The position numbers were made by a program, and so were the translations under genes. This document shows, one piece after another, positions 34,970 through 46,100 of a DNA stretch of 64,000 bases. The notes under the pieces were generated by a model that was not told the origin of the DNA, did no database searches, and saw only the letters and a program-made list of their open reading frames with translations. Source of the stretch: Impatiens glandulifera (taxonomy: Eukaryota; Streptophyta; Magnoliopsida; Ericales; Balsaminaceae); contig NC_061862.1 in NCBI RefSeq assembly GCF_907164915.1, forward strand, positions 126,613,641 through 126,677,640, given 5' to 3'. The number at the start of each line of letters is the position of its first letter. The first letter of the stretch is position 1.

Positions 34970-37762
34970 ATGGGTCGTGATTCGGCGTTGTTCAAACTAT
35001 ACTCTCAAGTGGACTTCGAGGAGATTCGGCAGAACGGAACGGCCGAAGCGAAAGAAGTAATCGACCGACTGATTAAAACTGGTTTGGAATATCTACTAGA
35101 CGGTCCCCACGTAATATACAAGGACGCGGTCGAAGAGTTCTTCAAAACCGCAACCGTTTCCTACGACAGGATCCTCGCAACGGTTTGCGGCTCCCAAATA
35201 GAAATCACCGAAGCTGTAGTGGCCGAAAGTCTGCATCTCCCAACTACCGGTATGGACGCAACAGCAGAGATGGACGATGACGTTTTTAAGATGGCTTGCC
35301 GCCGTGTATCAGCAACAAACAAGCCGGTTCCCACATCCGGAAAGAAACAACTGCTGAAACCGGAGCTCATCCCGGCGTGTGACGTTTTTGCCAGGGCGAT
35401 ACTGGCAAGGGGAGGAAATTTCAGCAATCTGACCAAAGACAAAATCAGAATGATTTTTCGTCTAATGGAAGGCACAGAGATCAACTGGGCAAGATCGGTC
35501 TTCAGCAACCTTATGGAAATGGTGAGACCGGACTCAGACAGGTCTTGGGGGTATGCCGTACAACTCGGCAAGATCTTCTTACATCTGAAGATCAAAGTCG
35601 GTCCCGGTGTTGGAATACTAAAACGCAGCATCATCCGATCAAGGCATTTTCTTCCAAGAAAGCAATCGGCCTCCAGTTCCACAGGTGGCCGAAAGAAGAA
35701 AGCCGCAAAGAAAAATACCCCGGCAAAAGAAAACACCGGAGGAAAGAGAAAAGAAAAAGTAATTTTCGAAGACCTACCTCAACAAACAGAGGATGAGGAG
35801 TGGGACGATGAGGAAGCCGTCACAGAGGGAACCGAAAATAGAACGGACCATGACGATGGTCTCTCGGCTCAAAGTCCAAACAATACCGAACATAGCATAA
35901 ATCCTGAAACCACCGAGGGTGAGGACGGGGTTGACACAGGTGCCAATAATGAGGGCCTCAGCAGGGAAGAAGCCGATGAGGCCGAGGCCGAAAGATTAGC
36001 CCAGAATATCTTTCAGGGCATTATCAGAAGAGACGAGGATGTCATTGACCTATATCTGGAGTGGCATGAGTACCGGTTTAATACAAAGTATAAAGACATC
36101 CTATCGGACCACTCGCAAGAACACTACATCGCCAGGTTGGAGGAAGTGGAGGACAATATCCTACGTCTCACCAAATCCAATACCATTCAGGAAATACAAT
36201 GCCGAACTTGCCTACTGATACCGAGAAGTCATCTTCGACAGATAAGAAGGCGTATCAGAAAGATTAAGGAAGAATATGCCGAAGGGGGGTCGGTGTCTAC
36301 AGTAGCACCGCTGGTATTAGAAAAGCTTGAAAAGGGCAAATTGGAAATACGCCAAGAGATAGCGCGGTTAGAAGCTATATGCAATCAGAAACAAGTTCCG
36401 GTGTATATCGCTCCGGTCATCGAAGATTTTCAAACAGACTGGACAACAGAGGACACTGTGACACCAAGGGACATTGAGACACCACTGCCAGAAAATGATG
36501 AGGTACCGACTTCGAAGTCTGTTGAGGTCCAAACTTTGGAGGATGCGGTTCCAGACCTGGAAGCTGAGATACCGACATTGGGAGTTGAAGCTCCAAACTC
36601 AGAAATTGAGGTAATAAACTTAGAGGATTCGGCTCAATTAGAACCTCCAAATGAAGAGGAGGCACCGATAAATCTTGACGAAAGAGCCGATCCAGATCCT
36701 ACCGAGCAATCAACGCCTCCACCACCACCGGTAGTCACCGCTCCAGCGCCCCCTCAGGAATGGATTGATGACCTATTTCAAAAATTTGAAGTAGTTGTTT
36801 CGAAGCGGATTGAGGACCGACTCCGGCAGTTTGACACTTCAATATCAGAGAAGATTGATGACCGCATACTTGACCACAACGTCTCCAAGCTTCAACCGCT
36901 CAAGGATAGATGCGAGAACATTTTCGATACGGCTATGAAGTTCGCCAATGCGACGAAGCTGGTTGTGGATCACACTCAAACACGCCTGGAGCAACTCAGC
37001 ACCGGACTATGGGAAGAGGCCGGTGAGCGAGAAAACTGTGCTCAGCATGTTGTAGCTCTGGAGGGTCTCACTTCGGAATTAAAGAAGGATTTCGAACGGG
37101 TCGACCCAACAATTGAACGAGTCTCGGTACTGGAAAAGAAGAACGAAGATCTCGTGGCCGAAGTAAAGGCACTTACTGCACAGATGGCCGAAATCCTGAA
37201 AGCTAAGGAAAACGCGGATGCCGCGGCTATAGAGGCCGATGCTCTGGTTGCCAAAAGAATCCAGGAAAGGCTGGACGCCGAAGTCAGCAAAGACAAAGAG
37301 GCGCCGCGATCGTCTCAGCTGACCGAAGAAGAAATAGAGGCCGAGAGAGTAAGAAGGGCTGAGATCATGTATCCAGGGTTTGCTGAGCAAATAGCACGAC
37401 AAGCTGCGGATGATGCCGAACGGCTGGAGAGACAAAAACGTGGGCTGGAAGAATTCTCCGAAGCACACAAGAAGAAAAAGAAAGTGGCCCCCTCTGCTTC
37501 AGCACCGGTCGCCTCCGCCTCAGCACCAAAGAAAAGAAAGAAGCCGGCTCCTAAGAAAGTTCGGATTGCGGAGATGCTCAATATAATTTCTGACCCGGTC
37601 GAGACGGGTACTTCGCAGCAAGACAACCAAGTCGAGGATGAACTCGAAGAACAGCTGCGGTACCGATCTAAAAGACCACGACACTCCACGCAACCGCAAC
37701 CGCAACCGCCACCGCAACCAAAGAGAAAGAAGAGTGCCTACGAATTCACGGACTCAGAATAG
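34970..37762 (+). CDS. accessory ORF C (930 aa): paralogous domain plus acidic, coiled-coil and basic regions
   Basis: Intact ORF. Residues 1-about 215 repeat the A/B domain (IKTGLEYLLDGP, VEEFFKTATVSYDR, LHLPTTGMDA, ARAILARGG, TEINWARSVF). Next is a Lys/Arg tract (GRKKKAAKKNTPAKE), then a long acidic, Glu/Asp-rich part (about 260-350). A mixed region with Pro-rich linkers (about 480-600) follows. A long coiled coil runs from about 605 to 845 (for example ERVSVLEKKNEDLVAEVKAL). The C-terminus has KKKKK, APKKRKKPAPKKVR and RSKRPRHSTQ. There is no membrane segment. The basic tracts look like nuclear-localisation or nucleic-acid-binding signals. Some Sireviruses carry one long coiled-coil 'env-like' ORF at this place; here the composition argues for an internal nuclear protein. 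Function unknown. Confidence 0.85.
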   Translation: MGRDSALFKLYSQVDFEEIRQNGTAEAKEVIDRLIKTGLEYLLDGPHVIYKDAVEEFFKTATVSYDRILATVCGSQIEITEAVVAESLHLPTTGMDATAEMDDDVFKMACRRVSATNKPVPTSGKKQLLKPELIPACDVFARAILARGGNFSNLTKDKIRMIFRLMEGTEINWARSVFSNLMEMVRPDSDRSWGYAVQLGKIFLHLKIKVGPGVGILKRSIIRSRHFLPRKQSASSSTGGRKKKAAKKNTPAKENTGGKRKEKVIFEDLPQQTEDEEWDDEEAVTEGTENRTDHDDGLSAQSPNNTEHSINPETTEGEDGVDTGANNEGLSREEADEAEAERLAQNIFQGIIRRDEDVIDLYLEWHEYRFNTKYKDILSDHSQEHYIARLEEVEDNILRLTKSNTIQEIQCRTCLLIPRSHLRQIRRRIRKIKEEYAEGGSVSTVAPLVLEKLEKGKLEIRQEIARLEAICNQKQVPVYIAPVIEDFQTDWTTEDTVTPRDIETPLPENDEVPTSKSVEVQTLEDAVPDLEAEIPTLGVEAPNSEIEVINLEDSAQLEPPNEEEAPINLDERADPDPTEQSTPPPPPVVTAPAPPQEWIDDLFQKFEVVVSKRIEDRLRQFDTSISEKIDDRILDHNVSKLQPLKDRCENIFDTAMKFANATKLVVDHTQTRLEQLSTGLWEEAGERENCAQHVVALEGLTSELKKDFERVDPTIERVSVLEKKNEDLVAEVKALTAQMAEILKAKENADAAAIEADALVAKRIQERLDAEVSKDKEAPRSSQLTEEEIEAERVRRAEIMYPGFAEQIARQAADDAERLERQKRGLEEFSEAHKKKKKVAPSASAPVASASAPKKRKKPAPKKVRIAEMLNIISDPVETGTSQQDNQVEDELEEQLRYRSKRPRHSTQPQPQPPPQPKRKKSAYEFTDSE

Positions 37763-38078
37763 GGACTATCCTTCTTTTTCTTACTTACCTTAGTATTTTT
37801 GCTTAGTACTTTCCGGTTATCTATGAATATATAAAGTTATTTTTGAATACCGGCCTTATTTTGCATTTCTACATGATTTTGATAATTTTAAATAAAATAA
37901 TCAAAAAGGGAGAAATTGTTAGATAAAAGATAGAGATTCCTCCAAAACCCCTCCCCCAAAATTTTTCGAAAAATTCTCTAAATCTTTTTCAAAATCGGCC
38001 AAACAAAACAACCGGCCTACGGTTGCAAACTTACATAATTTTGATAATTTTAAATAAAATAATCAAAAAGGGAGAAAT
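37763..38078 (+). other. 3' untranslated region with a duplicated polypurine tract
   Basis: AATCAAAAAGGGAGAAAT stands directly before the 3' LTR (ending 38078). The same sequence, with about 35 bp before it and the first bases of the LTR (TGTTAGATAAA) after it, also occurs 162 bp upstream (LTR-like start at 37917). Between the copies is an unrelated C-rich stretch (about 37935-38030). Only the second copy abuts the LTR. Multiple polypurine tracts near the 3' LTR have been described for Sireviruses. Confidence 0.85.
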
Positions 38079-39417
38079 TGTTAGATAAATTTATACCGGT
38101 TCGAATAAACCTAACTTAAACAAACTTCCCATGCAGGGACAAGGAACCGGACCGGATGAACAAGAGAAAACCAACTGAAGAAACCGAACCGAACCGATCA
38201 AGAGTATTCGGTACGTGACCGCACAGAGGAAGGATCGGCCAAAGCTCAAAAACCGGAATCTTCATACAACCGATCAATCCACAAGGCAATCATAACCGGA
38301 AGAAGTCCGGTTACTTCACTATCAAAAGACATTCGGCCAAGTCAAGTGGACAACCTAGGCCAAGTCAAGAGGCCGACTAGTACAAGAAGACACTTTGGGT
38401 ATCTGCTGAGAATGATACCAAAGGAACAGACTGAATACTTCCATATCCATGCAAGTCTGAGGAAAGACTGTAGGCTGCAGAAAACAGTACTACCGGATCC
38501 TTCTACTTCGGGATAAGTCAGAAAGGAAATCTTCAAAGTACAGACAACTGTCCAAGCAGACAGTGCCTACATTGAGTAAAAGACAAACCCAGCAGGTTTG
38601 CTTTACAGACCGGCAGGTCTGAAACAGGATGCCAGGTCTGAGATTGACCGTCAGGTCTGAGGAAAAGACCGCAGGTCTGAGACACTGAATCACTGCATCT
38701 CTGATCAGCCAATCAGATTCAAGGCTTTGAAATATGACCGTTGGCATATTTCACCTATAAAAGGAGGCAGTTGCAGAAGAGTAAATGTGGGACATCAAGC
38801 AGATATTGAGCAGTTACTAAGTGAGACAAACATTGAGATAACAAAAGCTAAGTGCATTTACTACAAGTGATAACAGTGTGGTATTCTAAGAAAGCCTAAG
38901 TGCTAAATTCTAAGTGTGTGTTACAATTTCGGTGTAAATTGTAAGAGTGTTATCGAGCAGGAAATAAGTCTCGATCGGATTGTATTTGTATTCCTTAGTG
39001 AATATCCTTCTCGCGGTTTCGAGAGGAAGGGGTGACGTAGGAGTTTTATCTCCGAACATCCATAAGATCTGTTGTGTTATTTACTTTCTGTTGGCTTCAT
39101 TACATAACCGACTAATTTATCCATACCGCTCCAAACCGACTCCATACTGACCATACCGAATATCCAGATAACCGAAACCGACCCACCATTCTTCAAATCT
39201 CCATCATCCGAAACCGATTCCGCCTATCATACACGTGTACCGCTTCAACCTGAAAGCAAACCTCTTCCGCGCTTGAACCTAGTTCAAGGGTTTGTGACAG
39301 GTTGTGTAGTATTGAAACCCCGGTGTTAATCTCTAACCGGATTAACCACCACCCTACGAGTAAGAACCGCTAACCGGTCCAACCCCCGGTCCACCAGCGG
39401 CGACCTAGATCCTAACA
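38079..39417 (+). repeat. 3' LTR of the Sirevirus-like element
   Basis: Same length as the 5' LTR (1339 bp), at a constant offset of 12,544 bp throughout. The only difference I found is T at 38092 against C at 25548. It is followed by the target duplication AAATG. Confidence 0.97.
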
Positions 39418-39422
39418 AAATG

Positions 39423-39924
39423 CTACATTGCCCATTACTTTCAAATTGCTTGCAATAACTCTTTGGTGCTTTGTATAGATGTGAGATTTTTGTCATTATA
39501 TTGTTGGTTTCCAATAATTATAATTGGTTTGTATTCCAATTTATATGGAATAATTATAATTCAATTTTTATTTTTTTAATTAAAAGTAGTAATTGTAATG
39601 TAGAATTCATAATTTCTTCTCAATTTTTTTTTTCAAGTAGGGAAAAGGTTTTTAAATTGGATATAAAATTTGTTATTGTGTCATGCATACCTAAGAAAGA
39701 AAGAAAAGAATTAGAATTTTATCAATTTATTTTGTAATTCTATATAATTTGACATTATTTATCATAAATTATTTATTAAAACACTGACTCAAAACTTCCT
39801 AATAAAAAAATAGGAAAGTAGCATACAATTCCAAAACTAATGCAAAACTTCCTAATAAAAAAATAAAGAAAAAAACAAACAATAAAGGAAAGAAGCATAC
39901 AATTCCAAATGTGTCAACTTCTGC

Positions 39925-39988
<64 letters not shown>

Positions 39989-42900
39989 CCTGTGTCATTT
40001 TGGACAATATGTCACGGACTCAAATTTTTTTATATAGACTCCAGCTGGATTGTCTTCAATTTTACCGTTACAATTTTATTTTTGACAGGATTTATTACTT
40101 GTATGAAGAATTTCTTGAAAAATAAATAATAATTATTACTATTGTAACTTAACATTAATAATAAGTTTTAACTAAAGTTTATAATATTGAGATGTTATAA
40201 TAGGTTCTTATTAAAAAATAATAGGTTCTTGTTATAAGAAAATGAGAAGTTAGAATTAGTTTAAAAAATAATCAAAGTTAAAATTAAATAATAAAAAAGA
40301 AATATTTTTATTACCAAAATTTGTTATATACTCAACTCAACTAATTTTATTATTAGAATAACTTATAAGATGTGTTTATTGAAGTATGTACATACTTAGT
40401 CTTAAATATATATTTTTTTTAATTGAAGTCTAAGAGCTTGTTTGATGAAGGAGTTATTTGGATTTTATTTGAGTTTTTTTCAAATAATTATTGTTTGACT
40501 AAATAATAATAAAAAACCCACATTTTAAATTTGGGTATTTCTAGTTTAGGTTGACTCATTTAATTTTGTTTCAACATAAATCTTACGAATGATCTTATAA
40601 TCGTTTTTCAATCAAGTAGTATATGAAATTGGTTAAACTGAAATGTAAAATTTTCAATTTAAACTTGTGAATCGAATTAAAGTATGATTGAAAGCTTATA
40701 ATGAGTTGGAGAACACTTTTGAACTCTTTTAGAAGTTTTATGAATGTCTGAATCCGAACTTTACATCCTAACATTAAATTTCCAAAAATTCCAAAAAATC
40801 TTAAAAGTTTTAATGGTAGATTTCTCTTGGGTGTGATGCAGGGCTTGGGATTGGATTCTTGAATTCGGTTGATCAACCAAGTGACTTCAATTTAGTCAAA
40901 AGACCATCAATAGTCTTTTGTTTGATCTCCGGCTAGTTGCTCGTATAGGCAATGATGTTGTCTTAGGTTGTAGGTGAAATGATCACCGGAGTAGGGTGAT
41001 CATTTTACCTTTTGAACGAAGTCAAATGGTGGAGAAACAAAAAAAGTTAATCTTTGAAAAATCAAAGATGAAATTGTTCTTATCCAGTTCGTCGTCGCGA
41101 GTAAGAAGACAAACTATGCGAGAAATGACGTTGTTTTCTTCTTCCGTGTTTGAGCATTGGGAAGGGGTCGAAACGTTTTCGTTTCGAGCCTAAGCGCGGA
41201 TGTTGGGCATTCCATTGGCGATGGGCGATCCACACGCATTTGAATTGACGTCGTTGGAGGTGTCTGTCTTTAGGGTCGGCCATGGAATAAGCCAAGCAAG
41301 CCCACGGGCTAAGGTAACTCACTCTCAGGGCAACTCATTTAATAAAAAATAAGATAGTTATTTAAATTTATTATAATTTTAAATATAAATGTTGAAATAT
41401 AGTGGTTTAAGATAGAAACTTATAGTTTTTATTTGATTATGTGTTCAAATATCACTGAAAATATTTTTTTTAATCAATTTTGAAACTAGACATAAGACAA
41501 CAAAAAATATATACTTTTTTTCTACCGGGGTTGGGGCAGCCCAAAACTCGAGACCGGCTCTATTCGTCTGTTGAATCCCTATTGCTCTGAAGCGTCCCAC
41601 TATCATTGCAGCAGGCTACGCGGAGCGTTCTTGAGCGTTGGATGACAATTTAGTGCTCATCTAATGGCTGAGAGGTCTACTGCACTAATTCCTCTTGATT
41701 TGAACTGCAGCGGATTCCGACCATTTTTTCAATCTTAGAACTTGTTTGAAATTAATTTTTTTTCAATCCATTTTGACTATATTTTTAATTCTACAAAATA
41801 TTTTAAATAAATATGACATTTATTTTTTCTTCTTATTATTCTTATTACTATTTTTTAGTTTTAATATTAATTTTTAAATATTGAATGAGGTGGCTTTCTT
41901 TCATTTGTAATTTATTTATTATTTTAACTTTATTTTATTTAAAATGGTTTAAAATTATTTTATAATTTTCAATATTATTAATATCAATAAATTAATTTAA
42001 ACAATACCACATTCATAAATATATAAAAATTGTATACAAAATAAACCTTCTAAATATTCATAATTCAAGATAACAATCAAGAATCCCAACATTCATAATA
42101 ACTCTGTATAACCTTGAATAATATAAAAGTTATAAATTAAAATACAAAATACTCTATAAACAATTAAATAATTTAATTTAAAATTGCATTAATTTGATTT
42201 TCCAAAAAGTCAATATTATGAGTATCTATCCATTTAAAATCAAACTTGTAATGTTAGTGCTCAATAATTGGAAACAAAAAGTACAGACAAGTCAAAATGT
42301 AGAAGCAGGAATAGTTGGATTTGTTTGAGTAATAGCAATGAATTTTTCCAAATATTTAAATAATAATTAAGATTGATGAGAAATAAAAATTAATATAGAA
42401 AAGTAGAGTTTTCTTTATGCTATAACAATCAAATTTAATCCATCAATACATTGAATTAAATCCTACCAATAATACAAGGGTAAATGTTTAATGTCTAAAA
42501 CATTTCCTCAACAACTTTTTTTTATTTAAATGATAAAATTTGTTTTAAATATAATTATTCATCACATGAGACAAAGATTCACTTATTGGTCAAAATATAT
42601 GAAATTTCTTCATGAGATGGAAATATAAAAAGACCTTACATGGTTAATCTTACATCTACGGTTTTTCTTTACGTCGCGATAATCATTTTTGTGTGTATAT
42701 ATTGACATCACAAATATCAATTTTATAAATAAAAAATCTAATTATTTAAATACAATTTTTTATATTAAATTTAGCATTGGAACAAAAATAATAGATAAAT
42801 AGTACAATGATAGTTAAGAAAAATAATATATAAAGTAGTGAAAAGGTATTTGAAGAATAAACGAAGCTTATACTCAAATACCGATCAAAGAAAAAACCAT

Positions 42901-43160
42901 ATCAATCAGTTACATTTAGATCGGTACATAATCGTTCTCAACAACTTTACTTTCAACTAACAGAAGTTCTAAATTCATCTATTGGTCACATACAGTTTTA
43001 ATAATTACTTTTCTACAACAATTTTTTTTCTCTTTTGAAGGAATCTAAACTATGAATTAGAGTCTAAATACTAACCAAGTGTTCAATAATGTAACAAAAT
43101 AAATCAAATATAAAGACTGAAGAACAGGTAAAATGTTGTGAATCATATACAACTTACTGA
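39423..43160. other. AT-rich intergenic between the Sirevirus element and NOL
   Basis: No gene is recognised. It holds a microsatellite (39924-39987) and a possible MITE edge near 40438 (GCTTGTTTGATGAAGGAGTT; a related inverted sequence lies near 44370). Two stretches of balanced base composition (about 40930-41330 and 41523-41710) have no recognisable reading frame. Confidence 0.45.
39924..39987. repeat. (AAT)n microsatellite
   Basis: About 21 uninterrupted AAT units. The isoleucine-only open frame across it is an artefact. Confidence 0.97.
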
Positions 43161-46100
43161 CTAATCTTCAAGCACATGTCGATTCCTCCGAGCACCAAAA
43201 GCAAATCTCTGTATCATCAATCACCAAGAAAGAAATCAGATCTCTGTATCAAGCAAAATCTTGTGCATGGAAATGAGATGTAACTTTTAATACAGGTATT
43301 AAACATGCCTATATACATAAAGCCCCATTATCTGGGTAAAACTAAGTTTGGATACACCAAATTTCCAAATGGGATCCATTTCGGATCCACACCCTGATGA
43401 GAAATTAGGCTAAAAATGTGTTTTCAAACAAGCCCCATTTTCTAGATCCGGATGAAGATGAGAAACTGTCAATTTTTGAATAAGTATCTTTCCCAAATGG
43501 ATCTCATATGGATTCAAATCCGAATCAATTTTTAACTAAGTACGTTTCTAAATCCATATGAGAAATCTAAAAAAAAATGTTTCCAAATGGGTATTTTTCA
43601 TGAGAGTAAAACAAAATTATGTTTTTTACTCAACTGAAAAGATTTGTGAGTAAGCTTTCAAGCCAGTAAGGAACCGGATGTAAGTTGGTTTGGTTGACCC
43701 ATTCAGAAGGACTGATCTGATGCTTGGGACGAGGTACTCAGCAACCTATATATAAAACAAGAAATGTAATTAAGTGAGCATGAACAACAGATTACCATCT
43801 TTTTATTCTTTTGAAATGAGGATTGGATGCAACTCTTATCAGAACTAACAATCGAATTATATCAACATATTGTTGTCAGTTATATGCAAAAGCAATTAAC
43901 TTTTCACAAGTTCTTCAACTTGTCATTTTCTTTTATTTTATCTTAAAGGAATAGTTACCTATTTCCATGTCCATGAGTGATGATGTTGTTCATAACAGAT
44001 AGTTGAATGTCAAACAATAAAAAGACAATGGGAGAAAAAAATTAATCACGTAGATTTAAAAATCTCAGCAGTTCAGCGTTGACGAAAAATGACTCACCAC
44101 CTCAGCTGGCTCTGCCAAAACGTTAATGAAGAACTTGGCCTGAAAGAGGAAAGATGTGTTTCAAGGAGATCTAATCAGATAACAAAATGATTAGTTTCAA
44201 ATAATTCACTATCCAAGCAATTATCTAGTCATCAATTACGTCTTTCAAATCATCATCCAAAATATCTTCTATCATTTTAAAATCCCTATGTCTTTTACCC
44301 AAATAACCTGATTTTCAATAACCTACATCAAACGAGATTATTTGGAAATAACAGGTTATTCAAATAACCCTTGATCAAACAAAGACCTGCTTCGTGGTAG
44401 CTCCAGACATGAGAAGATCAGTTGTAACCATTCCTGGCTGTTGACAAGAAAGAAGAGCAAAAACATATCTCACAGTCAAAATGAATCAGCCGAACAGATG
44501 AATAAAGAATACATTTACAGTGAAAATGGTGAGAAAATGAATAAATATGCCCCTAATAAAGTGCAATTTGCTTCATGTTTGCAAGTTCACAATTAAATAT
44601 CAAAACGATGAACATTATGAGCGTATATCAAAATTGTAAAAAGTTGGCGTGTTCTAAAAACCTGGTTGTAGTATGATTACTGTAAGAAACATAAATTCAA
44701 TAACCCCAAGAGAAACATGTGTTATAATTTAACTGTCTGAGAAATGATAGAGTTGGTGTGTCCGTGATTAATAAAACTGAAAATTAAGTGCTCAATGAAT
44801 TTTAAGTTTTGAATCTTAAGTCTTTAAAATATAATGTTGAATAAACCAAACGTAAACATGTTAATTTTAAGTTGATTTTATAACACATGGAACTAATGTA
44901 GAGAAATTACTTAAAGACTATTTTAAACGTATAATGACGCAATTTGATTAATTTTCAGAGATTAAAAGTATCTTTTGAATTTCATCTGGAAGCGCTTTGA
45001 GTTTAAGCGGGAGGTCATAGTTGTGGGGTTGTCATGCTAGCTCTGCTTTATTCCCAAAAAATAAAAAATAAAAAATAAAAGTATCTTTTGAACATTTTAC
45101 TAAATTACTGAGTTAAGTCATCCATAACTTACCAAATAAAACCAAATTTTTTAGCTAAGTTTTTTCTTAACTTAATTTGATAACTGTATTCAGTTAAAGG
45201 GAAGCAAGACATACCGACAAGTTATGCACTATCACGTGTTCAACATCCTGCATCCTTAATTCTGCCTGTAATAGAACCATGCCAGCCATTTTTAATGTTA
45301 AAGGAAGTAAAATGGAGAGTTTTGTTGACATAAGACACACAAATACAAAGAACATGAAAAGAAAATCATTTCATACCAAGTGGAAACAAGTTTTATAGCT
45401 TGACTGAAATTTTACAACTTGAAAAAAGTATTAATGTGCATGTACTTTCTATATTACTAACAGGCCTTATTTGTATGTAATTAATAACATTTGAGCTTTT
45501 TAGCTTCTTGTTTCCTTCATTAATATTTCCAGATGACATTAATGCCAATGATCGCCACAACTAATCAAATCTCATGTTTTTCTAAACACATATATCAGGC
45601 CTATTTCTGTTTCATTTTCAGATTTTGATCGATTCAAATAGGACTCAAATAGTACTTTTTCCTGCAAGAACCGCATTTCTATAGTAGGAACAACAGAAGT
45701 CGAAGGTAATTTTACAGCCTTATTTTTTGCTTGCTAAGGGAACAATTACCAAAGCTAAAAGAAAAAAGACATAACCTGCAATGACTTTGTCAAGTGCACC
45801 ACACTGCGTTTGGTAGCTCCATATGCAGCAAATCTAAAGCACTACAATGATTAGAAACATACAAAAGAAAAAGAACAAAAATTGGGAAACCGGTGAACCA
45901 GTTTATTAGTAAAAATAAACCCAGGAGTCTTTGAAGTAGGACTAGACAACAAGTAATGAGAATGGATAAAGCGTGCACATACTTGATATCCATACCACAA
46001 GTAAATGGACTTTATTTCTTTTGTAAATTTTTATCAGTGTTCGCTCAAGAATTACTATCCAATTGTTGATATCCTAAAATAATTAAAATTTTCTAGTAGC

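Larger units (their letters stand above)
25535..39417 (+). mobile_element. complete, recent Sirevirus-type Ty1/copia element (13,883 bp)
   Basis: Two LTRs of exactly 1339 bp (25535-26873 and 38079-39417) bound an intact gag, an intact pol in protease-integrase-RT-RNase H order, and three further ORFs. The target duplication AAATG is perfect (25530-25534 and 39418-39422). The LTRs differ at one base that I could see (C at 25548, T at 38092), so insertion was recent; one difference in 1339 bp means tens of thousands of years at usual plant LTR rates. A tRNA-iMet primer site and a duplicated polypurine tract are present. Long size, long LTRs, a large gag with a single zinc knuckle and extra coding after pol are Sirevirus (SIRE/Maximus) traits. 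Confidence 0.96.

Noticed and set aside
35161..37717. Antisense open frames in accessory ORF C
   Set aside because: Ser/Leu-rich by-products of Glu/Lys-rich coding on the other strand.
32568..37762. Envelope gene behind pol
   Set aside because: No signal peptide, membrane segment or cleavage site in any of the three ORFs.
39911..40129. Isoleucine-rich frame
   Set aside because: Translation of the AAT microsatellite.
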